A stretch of DNA of 64,000 nt, from contig NZ_AP022619.1 of NCBI RefSeq assembly GCF_010731655.1, forward strand, positions 5,642,001 to 5,706,000, given 5' to 3'. Shown here piece by piece: positions 56,009 to 64,000 of this stretch. Source of the DNA: Mycobacterium paraseoulense (GTDB lineage: Bacteria > Actinomycetota > Actinomycetes > Mycobacteriales > Mycobacteriaceae). The first letter of the stretch is position 1. Every line of letters starts with the position of its first letter. Made by a program: the position numbers and the translations under genes. The notes under the pieces are model-generated. The model saw only the letters and a program-made list of their open reading frames with translations. It was not told the origin of the DNA and ran no database searches.

Positions 56009-56554
56009 TTACGGCTCTGGGTGGTCGTCGACCTTGAAATCGAACTTGACGTCGCCGGCGTCGACGTTGGTGACGGTCACCTCGATGCCGTACTTGTCGG
56101 TGCCGTCTACGAGTTGGCACCGTAGCGTCGCGCCCTGGACGCCCTTCAAGTTGTCGGGGCAGGTCACCGAATCCGGTTTTCTGCCCACCTGCCGGGCCAG
56201 CTTGTTGCTGATGATGCTGGCGACCTGGTTTTTGTCGACCGTCTCCACCATGTCGAACTTGACGTCACTGCCGTTCACGCTCGTCACGGTCACGTTGACA
56301 TTGAAGGTCTGGTTCTTGACCTTCATCTCGCAGTTGAGCTGTGCTCCCACCTTGGCCGGCAGGTCGTTCGGACAGTTCACCGAGTCGGGCTTATTGCCGG
56401 CGGCGTCGGTCATCTTCGAGGTGATCTGGCCGGCGACGTCGCTCTTGCTGACCGTGTGCGACGAACCGACGGAGCAGGAGCAGGCGGCGCCGGCGGCCAG
56501 CAACCCGGCGGCGGCACCCGAGGCCAGCAACGTCCGAACGATGAAGTGTGTCAT
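56009..56554 (-). CDS. Secreted protein with two DUF4333 domains
   Basis: 181 residues from ATG 56554, with TGGAGGC 5 bp upstream. The signal peptide has a possible but imperfect lipobox (AGAAC). Two DUF4333 repeats follow, each with a Cys pair: GNKPDSVNCPNDLPAKVGAQ (about 51-70) and GRKPDSVTCPDNLKGVQGAT (about 122-141). A similar domain is found in membrane-linked mycobacterial proteins. The function is unknown. From memory, the counterpart Rv3033 is one residue longer. Its stop lies 5 bp from the repeat array. Confidence 0.87.
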   Translation of the reverse strand: MTHFIVRTLLASGAAAGLLAAGAACSCSVGSSHTVSKSDVAGQITSKMTDAAGNKPDSVNCPNDLPAKVGAQLNCEMKVKNQTFNVNVTVTSVNGSDVKFDMVETVDKNQVASIISNKLARQVGRKPDSVTCPDNLKGVQGATLRCQLVDGTDKYGIEVTVTNVDAGDVKFDFKVDDHPEP

Positions 56555-56679
56555 TGGTGCCTCCAGGGCGCGACGACTGTGAGTCGGCTGATGATTGCAT
56601 GCAATCGGCTTTGAGAGGGGCGATTGAGCAAACATTCACGCGGGCGACAATTCGTCGCTGAGCGCGGCGCGGCCGTGCG

Positions 56680-58008
56680 TCAGATGTTCTGGTAGCGGCG
56701 CAGCGCTTCGGCGCGCTCGGCGCCGTGGTCGACGATCGGGGCGGGGTAGCCGGCCGGCCGTTCCCCCTTACGCAGATGGGCGTCGTCGACCGAGCGCAGC
56801 TCGGGCACCCACCGCCGGATGTACTCGCCGGACGGGTCGAACTTCTCGCCCTGGGTGGTCGGATTGAACACCCGAAAGTACGGCGCGGCATCGGTACCGC
56901 AGCCCGCGCACCATTGCCACCCGTGCTGGTTGTTTGCCATGTCGCCGTCGACCAGCTGAGCCAGGAACCACTCGGCGCCCCACTGCCAGGGCAGGTGCAG
57001 GTCTTTGACTAAGAACGAGGCAACGATCATCCGCACCCGGTTGTGCATGAAGCCGGTCTCGCGTAGTTGCCGCATGCCGGCGTCCACCATCGGGTAACCG
57101 GTCTCGCCGGCTTTCCAGCACTCGAAGCGGCGTTTCGCCTCGGCGCCGGTGTCGGTGGAGATACCGTCGAACTGGCGGTTCCAGTTGCGCCAGGCGCTGG
57201 CCGGCCAGTGATGCAGCACGTCGGCGTAGAAGTCGCGAAAAGCCAACTCGCGCATAAATGCCTGCGCCCCGGGGTGGCGCAGGTCGAGGTCGGCGACCAT
57301 GGTGCGGGGATGGATGGTGCCGAACTTCAGGTGCGCTGACATCCGGCTGGTACCGTGCAGATCGGGTCGGTTACGTTCCTCGTCGTAGCGGTGTAAACCG
57401 TTGTCAACGAATGACTTCCACTGCTTGCGGGCCGCCGCCTCGCCGGCCGGGAGGTCGAGCGCGGCGCCGGGATCGGGGATCTCGGCCGGCTCGATCCGCA
57501 GCTGTGCCGGATCGAGCCAGCCGGCGGACCCGGCACGCGATTTCGCCGGTGCCCGCCAGCCGGACTCGCGCCACTGGCGCAGAAACGGTGTGAACACCTG
57601 GTAAGGAGAGCCGTCTTTCTTGGTGACCCGCCCTGGCGACACCAGGTACGGCGACCCGGTAGCCACCAGGGGGACGGGACCCAGTGCGGCGCGGACTCGT
57701 TCGTCACGGCGCCTGCCGAACGGCGCGAAGTCTTCGGAGATGTGCACCGCCGACGCGCCGATGTCCGCGGCGATGCGCGGGATCACCTTGCCGGGCTGTC
57801 CGCGGGTCACCAGCAGCCGGCCCTCCAGGTCGGCACGCAGCCGTCGCAGCGAGTCACCCAGGAACTGGAGTCGGCGCGGGCCGGAGGAGGCCTCGAGCTT
57901 GGGGTCGAGCACGAAGCAGGCGAGCACCTCCCCGTCGTCGGCCGCCGCATTCAGCGCCGGATGGTCGCGCAACCGCAAGTCGCGACGAAACCATAAGAGC
58001 GTCGGCAT
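56680..58008 (-). CDS. phr: Deoxyribodipyrimidine photolyase
   Basis: 442 residues. The N-terminal antenna domain is MPTLLWFRRDLRLRDHPALN. The C-terminal FAD domain has ELAFRDFYADVLHHWPASAW, GYPMVDAGMRQLRETGFMHN, RVRMIVASFLVKDLHLPWQW and GWQWCAGCGTDAAPYFRVFN; this includes the tryptophans used in electron transfer. The enzyme repairs UV-made cyclobutane dimers with blue light. As far as I recall M. tuberculosis lacks it. It is the last gene of a minus-strand unit with TspO and an MmpL transporter. Confidence 0.95.
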   Translation of the reverse strand: MPTLLWFRRDLRLRDHPALNAAADDGEVLACFVLDPKLEASSGPRRLQFLGDSLRRLRADLEGRLLVTRGQPGKVIPRIAADIGASAVHISEDFAPFGRRRDERVRAALGPVPLVATGSPYLVSPGRVTKKDGSPYQVFTPFLRQWRESGWRAPAKSRAGSAGWLDPAQLRIEPAEIPDPGAALDLPAGEAAARKQWKSFVDNGLHRYDEERNRPDLHGTSRMSAHLKFGTIHPRTMVADLDLRHPGAQAFMRELAFRDFYADVLHHWPASAWRNWNRQFDGISTDTGAEAKRRFECWKAGETGYPMVDAGMRQLRETGFMHNRVRMIVASFLVKDLHLPWQWGAEWFLAQLVDGDMANNQHGWQWCAGCGTDAAPYFRVFNPTTQGEKFDPSGEYIRRWVPELRSVDDAHLRKGERPAGYPAPIVDHGAERAEALRRYQNI

Positions 58009-58023
58009 GATCCGGTGGTCTCC

Positions 58024-58503
58024 TCAGCGGTTGAGCCGCCACACGTGGGTGGCCAGGGTGGTGGCGAAGGAACACCACAGCGGATACGCCGACAGGGCCA
58101 GTCCGGCCCGCGGGTCGGCTTGCGCGGCCCGACGCGTGAGGTCCGCGCTGCTCACCGTCAGCGCGGCGGCACCGGCCGCCGAGACACCGAGTTTGTGGAA
58201 CCGGAAGAACAGCCAACTCCACGCGGCGTTGAGAACCAGGTTCACCCCGAGCGCGGCGGCGTAGCGGCGTGCCTTGTCGTGCTGTCCCGCCGCCCGGAAT
58301 CGGTCGATGGCGACCGCCGACGTGACCGCGATGTCGCCGTAGAGGGTGGTCCATGCCACCGGGAAGGCGGCGTTGGGCGGCTGGTACGGCGGCTTGCGCA
58401 GCCGCGCATACCACGTGGGAACGCCTTTGGCGCTGGCGATGCTTCCGGATCCGGCGGCGACGGCGACGGCGAGGCTCGTCGCGGCCAGGGTTGACCTGTT
58501 CAC
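58024..58503 (-). CDS. TspO/MBR family membrane protein
   Basis: 159 residues from GTG 58503, overlapping the MMPL stop (GTGA). Five membrane segments fit. Conserved features are WYARLRKPPYQPPNAAFPVA, then WTTLYGDIAVT, and VNLVLNAAWSWLFFRFHKLG, the porphyrin/isoprenoid-binding TspO pattern. In Rhodobacter TspO lowers photopigment gene expression, and in other organisms it binds heme, porphyrins or sterols. Its neighbours (photolyase, isoprenoid isomerase) make a light- or oxidant-related role likely. The N-terminal 27 residues form an extra hydrophobic stretch. Confidence 0.88.
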   Translation of the reverse strand: MNRSTLAATSLAVAVAAGSGSIASAKGVPTWYARLRKPPYQPPNAAFPVAWTTLYGDIAVTSAVAIDRFRAAGQHDKARRYAAALGVNLVLNAAWSWLFFRFHKLGVSAAGAAALTVSSADLTRRAAQADPRAGLALSAYPLWCSFATTLATHVWRLNR

Positions 58504-60599
58504 CTGTTACTCCGTTCGTGTTGATTTTCGGCTTGTGCTGCAACGGTTTTGGCGGGTTTGGGCACAGCGGGCCACCAGATGCGGTCGCCGATGAGGGCGA
58601 ACAGCGCGGGGATGACCAGCGTGCGCACCACGAAGGTGTCCAGCAGGATGCCGAGGCCGACGATGATTCCCAGCTGGGTCAGCACGATCAACGGCAACAC
58701 GCCGAGCACACAGAAGACGGCGGCCAAAACGATGCCCGCACTGGTGATGACGCCACCGGTGGCCGACACCGCGGCGACCATCCCGCCGCGCGCACCGCGT
58801 TGCGCGGACTCCTCGCGGGCGCGCGTGACCAGAAAGATGGTGTAGTCCACGCCCAGGGCGGCGAGGAATAGGAAGGCGAACAACGGCGTGCTGTTGTCCA
58901 GCGCCGGAAACCCGAAGAGGTGGCTGCTGGCCCAGCCGCCCATGCCGAGCGCGGCCAGCGCCCCGAGGATGGTGGCAGCCAGCAGCGTGGGCGGCGCGAG
59001 CGCGGATCGCAGCAGGCCGTAGAGGACGACCAGGATGACCGCGAGGATCGCCGGGATCAGCAGGCGCCGGTCGTGGATGGCCGCGTTGCGGACGTCGAGC
59101 GCCTGCGCATCGGCGCCACCCACCAGCGCTGCGGGGCTGGCGGACTTCGTCCTATCCCGCAGTGCGGCAATGGTATTGAATGCCCGGTCGGAGGACGGTG
59201 GCGCATCGATCACCACCGACCACCTCGTCAATCCCGACGGCGAGCTGCCGGAATCGGTCGCCGATACCACTCCCGGCGTGGACCTAATGGCCTGCGGCAC
59301 CCCCGAACGGGTGGGCGCGACGACCACCGTGGGGTTGGCCACGCCGGCCGGGAAATGCGCGGCCACGATGTCGTAGCCGGACACCGAATCCGCGTGGACG
59401 CGGAACTGCTCGGTCTGCGACAGACCGATGCGCGTGCCGAGCAGCCCGGTGGTCAGCGCCGCCAGGCCGGCGATCGTGACCGTCGCGACCAGCGCCGGGC
59501 GCCGGCTCACCCACACCCCGACGCGGTGCCAGGCGCCGGAATCGGTGGTCGCGGTGTCTTCGGGGTGCGGGATGAAGGGCCAGAACAATCGCCGGCCGCA
59601 CAAAGCGAGCAGCGGTGGCAATAACACCAGGGCCGACACCGCGGCGACCACCAGGCCGCACGCCGCCAGCGCGCCCAGGCTGCGGGTGCTCGGCGTCGAC
59701 GCGAACAGCAGGGTGAGCAACGCCAGCACCACGGTGGCGTTGCTGGCGACGATCGCCGGTCCGGCCATCCGCACCGCGCGGCGCAACGCGTCTCGGTGCC
59801 CGCTATGGCGGCGAAGCTCCTGTCGATAGCGGGAGATCAGCAGTAGCGCGTAGTTGGTGCCCGCGCCGAAGACCAGCACACTGGTGATCCCCGACGTGGC
59901 ACCGTCGAAGCTGAGCCCGGTCAGCGACGCCACGGCGGTGCCCACCGCCGCCGCGACCCGGTCGGCGAACCCGACCACCAGCAGCGGCACCAGCCACAGC
60001 ACCGGGGAGCGGTAGGTCGCGATCAGCAGCAGTGCCACCACCGACGCGGTCACCGCGAGCAGGGTGACGTTGGCGTTGGTGAACGCGCCTGCGATGTCCG
60101 CGCCGAACGCCGGGCCGCCGGTGACGTGGGCCCGCAGGTCCGCCGGCAGGCCGGTCGAGGCGGCCTTGCGCAGATTGGCGACCACGTCGCTGAGGGTGAG
60201 TCCGGAGAGGTCGGCGCTGACGGCCACCACCCCGATCGCGGCCTTGCCATCGGCCGATACCCGCGCCGGCGCCGCTCCGGCGGGGCCGCCCGGCGGCGCG
60301 GCGGCCTGCATGCGGTCGCGTGCGGCCTGGGCGGCGGCGACGCCGCCCGGGCCCAGCGGGGCGCCGTCTGCGCGGCTGACGACCATGATCAGGGGAACGG
60401 AGTCCCCGCCGGGGAATTGGCGGGCCAGCGCGTCCACCCTCGCCGAATCCGAGCCGGCGGGCACCGACAGGGGCGCCTGCCCCGCCGCCGCGTTGGCGCC
60501 GATCACCGCCATCAACCCGACGCCCAACAGGAGGCCGCACAGCGCTAACAGCCACGACCGGCGTCCCGTCACGGCCGCGGCCACGCGATCCCACACCAC
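58500..60599 (-). CDS. MMPL family RND transporter
   Basis: 699 residues from GTG 60599 (a second GTG at 60596). Two MMPL halves are visible. The first has SVLVFGAGTNYALLLISRYR with a membrane bundle. The second has PLFAFLFLAALGVDYTIFLV followed by SAGIVLAAVFCVLGVLPLIV. The paired GxxxDY/GTNY segments carry the proton-relay residues. It exports lipids or lipid-like molecules. The gene faces the type 2 IPP isomerase gene; in Corynebacterium glutamicum a similar transporter belongs to the carotenoid operon (recalled, cg0722). Confidence 0.9.
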   Translation of the reverse strand: MVWDRVAAAVTGRRSWLLALCGLLLGVGLMAVIGANAAAGQAPLSVPAGSDSARVDALARQFPGGDSVPLIMVVSRADGAPLGPGGVAAAQAARDRMQAAAPPGGPAGAAPARVSADGKAAIGVVAVSADLSGLTLSDVVANLRKAASTGLPADLRAHVTGGPAFGADIAGAFTNANVTLLAVTASVVALLLIATYRSPVLWLVPLLVVGFADRVAAAVGTAVASLTGLSFDGATSGITSVLVFGAGTNYALLLISRYRQELRRHSGHRDALRRAVRMAGPAIVASNATVVLALLTLLFASTPSTRSLGALAACGLVVAAVSALVLLPPLLALCGRRLFWPFIPHPEDTATTDSGAWHRVGVWVSRRPALVATVTIAGLAALTTGLLGTRIGLSQTEQFRVHADSVSGYDIVAAHFPAGVANPTVVVAPTRSGVPQAIRSTPGVVSATDSGSSPSGLTRWSVVIDAPPSSDRAFNTIAALRDRTKSASPAALVGGADAQALDVRNAAIHDRRLLIPAILAVILVVLYGLLRSALAPPTLLAATILGALAALGMGGWASSHLFGFPALDNSTPLFAFLFLAALGVDYTIFLVTRAREESAQRGARGGMVAAVSATGGVITSAGIVLAAVFCVLGVLPLIVLTQLGIIVGLGILLDTFVVRTLVIPALFALIGDRIWWPAVPKPAKTVAAQAENQHERSNR

Positions 60600-60611
60600 G
60601 AATAGAAGTCT

Positions 60612-60640
60612 TTCAGTATGTTAAACATTAATCAACTGAA
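60612..60640. promoter_or_regulatory. Operator-like dyad between MMPL and IPP isomerase genes
   Basis: ATGTTAAACAT (60618-60628) is a perfect 5-1-5 palindrome with overlapping TTAAACATTAA (60621-60631). Flanking arms TTCAGT (60612-60617) and ACTGAA (60635-60640) add a second dyad. It is AT-rich, unlike the surroundings, and lies 13 bp from the MMPL start. Such sites are typical of MarR proteins; the MarR gene at 63633 is the candidate. Confidence 0.55.
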
Positions 60641-60743
60641 ATTACGCATCGTCACGCATAGGGCGCCGACGGTACGCAACTAGGAGCACTATGGACATTA
60701 TGGATCTTTGGGGCCGGGGGTTCGGCGCGCCGGGGTGCCCGCC

Positions 60744-61790
60744 GTGACGACTGACCGCGGGCCCATGACCACCCGCAAGCGGCGGCACATCGACGTGTGC
60801 CTCGGCGAACAGGTCAACTATGAGCATCTCAGCACCGGGCTGGACCGCTACCAATTGCCCTACAACGCCCTGACCCAGACCAGCCTCAGCGACATCGACC
60901 TGTCCGCGAAGTTCTTCGGCGCCAACCTACGGGCGCCGATTCTGATCGGTGCGATGACCGGAGGTGCCGAGTTGTCGGGCACGATCAACCGGAATTTGGC
61001 CGCGGCCGCTCAACAACTGGGCATCGGCATGATGCTCGGCTCACAGCGGATCATGCTCGACAGCGCGCTGGGGGAGCGCGCGGCGGCCAGCTTCGCCGTT
61101 CGGGACGTAGCCCCGGATGTGCTGCTGTTCGGCAATATCGGCCTGGCCCAGCTGACCGCGGCCGCCGTGCCCGAGCTGGCGAAGGCTCTCGACCGAGTGG
61201 GCGCCGATGCGCTTGCCGTACACACCAATCCGTTGCAGGAGGCAATGCAGCGCAACGGCGACACCGACTTCTCCGGCTCCTTGGGCAGGCTACGAGATGT
61301 GGCCGACGCGATAGATTGCCCGGTGTTGCTCAAGGAGGTCGGCCACGGGATCGGCGGCGCGGCCGCAGCGGAACTGGTTGGGACCGAAGGCGATTTGCCG
61401 GTCTCGGGAATAGACGTCGCGGGCGCCGGCGGCACGTCGTGGTCACGGGTCGAGCAGTTCGTCCGCTACGGCGAGCTGCGCTACCCGCACCTGGCTGATT
61501 GGGGCATCCCGACCGCGAAGGCGATCGTGGAGGTGCGTGAGGTGCTGCCGGACATCCCGTTGGTCGCCTCCGGCGGCATTCGCACCGGCATGGACGCCGC
61601 CAAGGCGATCGCCTTGGGCGCCGACGTCGTGGCGGTTGCTCGTCCCCTGCTGCCCGCCGCCATTGAATCCGCTGCGGCCGTTGTCGATTGGCTGCAGCCA
61701 TTCATCGACGAGCTCCGGGTCTGCCTGCACGGATGCGGTGCCCCAAGCCTTTCGGCATTGCGCGCAGTCGACCTCACGCCCGTCTCGTAG
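60744..61790 (+). CDS. fni: Type 2 isopentenyl-diphosphate isomerase (FMN-dependent)
   Basis: 348 residues from GTG 60744; ATG 60765 is an alternative. Characteristic segments are [88 protein letters not shown] and [20 protein letters not shown] (FMN phosphate site). It converts IPP and DMAPP using reduced FMN and Mg. The gene is divergent from the MMPL-TspO-photolyase unit and is followed 11 bp later by a glycosyltransferase gene. Confidence 0.94.
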   Translation: MTTDRGPMTTRKRRHIDVCLGEQVNYEHLSTGLDRYQLPYNALTQTSLSDIDLSAKFFGANLRAPILIGAMTGGAELSGTINRNLAAAAQQLGIGMMLGSQRIMLDSALGERAAASFAVRDVAPDVLLFGNIGLAQLTAAAVPELAKALDRVGADALAVHTNPLQEAMQRNGDTDFSGSLGRLRDVADAIDCPVLLKEVGHGIGGAAAAELVGTEGDLPVSGIDVAGAGGTSWSRVEQFVRYGELRYPHLADWGIPTAKAIVEVREVLPDIPLVASGGIRTGMDAAKAIALGADVVAVARPLLPAAIESAAAVVDWLQPFIDELRVCLHGCGAPSLSALRAVDLTPVS

Positions 61791-61801
61791 CTGCGTGTGA
61801 C

Positions 61802-63052
61802 ATGGCGGTGATACTGGCCTACGGGTCGCCCGTCCTGGGCCACCTGTTGCCGGTCGGGGCGCTGCTGGCCGAGCTCGCCGGCCGCGGCCATGAGGTTCAT
61901 GCGCGCACCATGGCGGGCGGGGTCGCGACGATGCGCGCGGTCGGGGTGCACGCCGCGCCGGTCGATTCCGCCATCGAGGGCATCGTCGGCGAGGATTGGC
62001 GGGCGCGCAGCGCGTTGGGAGTCTTGAAGTCGACGATCGACGTGCTCTGCCGGCGGGCGGTGCTCGAAGTCCAGGATCTGCGCCGCGCGGTGGATGCGGT
62101 CCGGCCGGACGCGGTCATCGTGGACGCGAACTGCTGGGGCGCGATGTCGACGGCGGAGGCGGGGCATACTCCGTGGCTGGTGTTCTCGCCGTTCACGCCG
62201 TACCTGCGGTCCCGCGGGGTGCCGCCCTTCGGCCCGGGGTTACGCCCGCTGCCGGGCATCCTCGGCGACATCCGGGATGCCCAGGTGCGACCGATCGTCC
62301 GTCATCTCTTCGACCGGCCAATGCTGCCGCGGCTCAACGCCATTCGCGCGGAGCTGGGGGTGTCGCCGGTCGGTTCGGTCGACGACTTCATGCGGCGCGC
62401 GCCGCTGCTGCTGGCCGTCGGCGGGGAGCCCTTCGAGTACCCGCACCCGGGCTGGGCGGGCTTGGTTCACCACATCGGCGCGTGCGCGTTCGAACCCGCA
62501 CAGGCGGCCGCGCCCGACTGGATCGATGAGATCGAGCGGCCGGTGGTGCTGGTGAGCACGTCCTCGATCAAGCAGCCCGACGCGGCTCTGGGGCGGACCG
62601 CGCTGCGGGCGCTGGCCGACGAGCCCGTGCACGTGGTGGCGACGTTTCCGGCGGGCATACCGCCGGGCCTGCCGCGACCATCCAACGCGACCATATGCCG
62701 CTTCGTCCCCCACGCGGCCGTGCTGGAGCGGGCCAGCTGCGCCATCACGCACGGCGGAATGGGAACGACGCTGAAGGCCCTCGACCGAGGTGTACCCGTC
62801 TGCGTCGTGCCGTTCGCGCGCGACCAGGCCGAAGTCGCCCGGCGGGTGGAGGTCGCTCGCTGCGGCACCCGCCTGGCTGCCAAGAACCTCACCCCGGCAC
62901 GGCTGAGGGCGAAGGTGCGCGCGGCGATGACGATGGCGGACGGCGCGCGTCGGGTGGCTGCCGGCTTCGCCGCGACCGGAGGCGTGCAGCGCGGGGCGGA
63001 CCTGATCGAGCAGCGGGTGCTCGGCTCCGCGGCCAGGCGGCCGGTGCGCTAG
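61802..63052 (+). CDS. UGT/MGT-type glycosyltransferase
   Basis: 416 residues from ATG 61802. The N-terminal domain begins MAVILAYGSPVLGHLLPVGA. The C-terminal donor site is SCAITHGGMGTTLKALDRGV, then PVCVVPFARDQAEVARRVE, the GT-B UGT signature, close to zeaxanthin glucosyltransferases (CrtX) and macrolide glycosyltransferases. Given the IPP isomerase upstream, an isoprenoid such as a carotenoid or a lipid is a plausible acceptor; this is inference. Its stop shares CTAG (63049-63052) with the stop of the convergent MarR gene. Confidence 0.88.
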   Translation: MAVILAYGSPVLGHLLPVGALLAELAGRGHEVHARTMAGGVATMRAVGVHAAPVDSAIEGIVGEDWRARSALGVLKSTIDVLCRRAVLEVQDLRRAVDAVRPDAVIVDANCWGAMSTAEAGHTPWLVFSPFTPYLRSRGVPPFGPGLRPLPGILGDIRDAQVRPIVRHLFDRPMLPRLNAIRAELGVSPVGSVDDFMRRAPLLLAVGGEPFEYPHPGWAGLVHHIGACAFEPAQAAAPDWIDEIERPVVLVSTSSIKQPDAALGRTALRALADEPVHVVATFPAGIPPGLPRPSNATICRFVPHAAVLERASCAITHGGMGTTLKALDRGVPVCVVPFARDQAEVARRVEVARCGTRLAAKNLTPARLRAKVRAAMTMADGARRVAAGFAATGGVQRGADLIEQRVLGSAARRPVR

Positions 63053-63633
63053 GCCGGTTGATCGCCCGCCTTGCTCACCGCGCGAGCCCTGCCCTTCGCA
63101 GGCGCGCGCTTCGCGTTGGTCGCCGGCGGCTTGGCGGCCGCTCCGTCGAGTCGCGATTCAAAGGTCGACATCGCCTCCATCATCGCCAGGAAAACCCGGT
63201 GTGCGGCGGCCAGATCCCGGTCGGACACGCCGGCAAGGGCCGCACGCAATTCAGCACCGAGGGGGGTGAAGAACGAACGGGCCAAAGCCATGCCCGATTC
63301 TTCGTAGCGGAGCAGCGTCTTGCGCCGGTCGCCGGGATCGGGCTCGCGGCGCAGGTGGCCGGAGTCGATCATCCGGTCCACCAGGTAGGTGATCGCGGCC
63401 GGTGACACGTCCAGGCGTTGCCGCAACTGAGCGGGTGTCAACGGCGTCCCGGCCGTTTCGGCAACCATGATGTGCAGCAAGGCGTGCAGGTCCGTGCCGC
63501 CGACCTCGTTTTGACGCGCGAAGTGCCGGCCGATGCGGTCCGATTGCGCTGTGAGCGCGCGCATGTCGGCCGACATCAGCTTCTCGAGTTCGGCTCGGTC
63601 CAGTCGCCGCTCAGCGGCGCCGCGCTTGGTCAC
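63049..63633 (-). CDS. MarR family regulator
   Basis: 194 residues from GTG 63633. The winged helix is LTPAQLRQRLDVSPAAITYL, followed by VDRMIDSGHLRREPDPGDRR (about 65-104). A dimer helix region precedes a basic tail of about 35 residues (KPPATNAKRAPAKGRARAVS) that could add non-specific DNA binding. In C. glutamicum the MarR protein CrtR represses the carotenoid operon and senses GGPP (recalled). The gene stands right beside the isomerase-glycosyltransferase pair, and an AT-rich dyad lies in their promoter region. Confidence 0.87.
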   Translation of the reverse strand: MTKRGAAERRLDRAELEKLMSADMRALTAQSDRIGRHFARQNEVGGTDLHALLHIMVAETAGTPLTPAQLRQRLDVSPAAITYLVDRMIDSGHLRREPDPGDRRKTLLRYEESGMALARSFFTPLGAELRAALAGVSDRDLAAAHRVFLAMMEAMSTFESRLDGAAAKPPATNAKRAPAKGRARAVSKAGDQPA

Positions 63634-63825
63634 TTACCTGAGTCCTTCTGCATGATTCGCCGACCAGCGTATCGGCGACCGCCGTGCGTCGGCCACGAAC
63701 CCCGGCAAGTGTCGCGCATTTGTCTGCGATTGCCTCGCCGAAGCGCCGCCCCGCGTCTGTCTCGTGCTCTTGCGACGCGTCGATCGCAAGCCGCTTCTCT
63801 AGCTCGCTCGTCCGTGTCCGAATCG

Positions 63826-64000
63826 TCAGTCGGCGGGACGAAGCGCGCCCGGCTTGTGTACCGCGTCCGCGTCCGTCTTGTCGCTGCGGACGTGGTACTG
63901 GGGTTCGTCCTTGGACGCCCGCACGGTGCGGCCGGCGGCCTCGGTGTCGGAGGTGACCTCGCGTTCGACCGTTCCGCGGACGGTGCGGCCGTGGCTCTGC
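63826..64000 (-). CDS. DUF2945 protein (hypervirulence-associated TUDOR domain), 5' end cut
   Basis: 57 C-terminal residues are visible; the start lies beyond base 64000. The segment HGRTVRGTVEREVTSDTEAA, then KDEPQYHVRSDKTDADAVHK matches the DUF2945 (TUDOR-like) pattern of small cytosolic proteins, which is one SH3-like barrel of about 65 residues. The function is unknown; the name comes from fungal relatives. The 192 bp between its stop and the MarR start contain no other gene. Confidence 0.75.
   Translation of the reverse strand, partial: QSHGRTVRGTVEREVTSDTEAAGRTVRASKDEPQYHVRSDKTDADAVHKPGALRPAD

Noticed and set aside
63634..63825. Search for a gene between MarR and the DUF2945 fragment
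   Set aside because: Only arginine/serine-rich open frames without start context; I see no gene or clear regulatory site here.

Overview
The window is GC-rich mycobacterial DNA. The evidence is a complete mce/yrbE cluster, a FecB-CtaD-SerB2 block, class Ib ribonucleotide reductase genes, CYP136, DinB2, FadE22 and LigB. From memory, the order from cstA/ligB to the DUF4333 gene follows, in the opposite orientation, the M. tuberculosis series Rv3063 down to Rv3033. Several insertions interrupt it, including genes M. tuberculosis is thought to lack, such as a photolyase and a type 2 IPP isomerase. A nontuberculous mycobacterium near the M. avium complex fits best, but the species is inference.

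Layout. 1-3.5 kb: nitroreductase (cut by the window edge), orphan Hsp70, a SpoIIAA-like protein, and secreted CAP and DUF732 proteins. 3.7-14 kb: one mce operon (two YrbE permeases, MceA-F, two Mce-associated proteins) with start/stop overlaps at most junctions. 14-18 kb: cstA and ligB on the minus strand. 18-24 kb: lipid or CoA catabolism (SDR, FadE22, DUF35 with a thiolase-like partner) and a tandem-fused GntR regulator. 24-26.3 kb: an accessory island with a MEDS/HATPase anti-sigma-like protein, a small lipoprotein and an orphan LeuA-regulatory-domain protein behind a leader-peptide attenuator. 26.3-31.7 kb: CYP136, TetR, SDR, DinB2, TetR and an NADPH:quinone reductase. 32-41.3 kb: nrdHIE and nrdF2, separated by a TetR/flavin monooxygenase/SDR/SRPBCC set. 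41.4-56.6 kb: conserved housekeeping genes (adhC, fecB, ctaD, serB2, ABC ATPase, NUDIX, echA17, two methyltransferases, TB22.2-like, beta-propeller lipoprotein, acetyltransferase, DUF4333) with a 3 x 55 bp MIRU-like repeat. 56.7-63.6 kb: MmpL-TspO-photolyase facing IPP isomerase-glycosyltransferase, closed by a MarR regulator. The right edge holds a DUF2945 gene fragment.

Regulation is unusually readable. Tandem NrdR-type boxes 32 bp apart lie before both nrdH and nrdF2. Palindromic operators sit beside most TetR genes. Two SigF-type promoters flank the anti-sigma-like gene region. A leader ORF with mutually exclusive hairpins precedes the LeuA-domain gene.

The most interesting systems are the LeuA-domain attenuator unit, the SigF-linked MEDS locus and the isoprenoid/photoprotection module with its own MarR gene. 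I saw no tRNA, rRNA, CRISPR array, transposase or phage gene.
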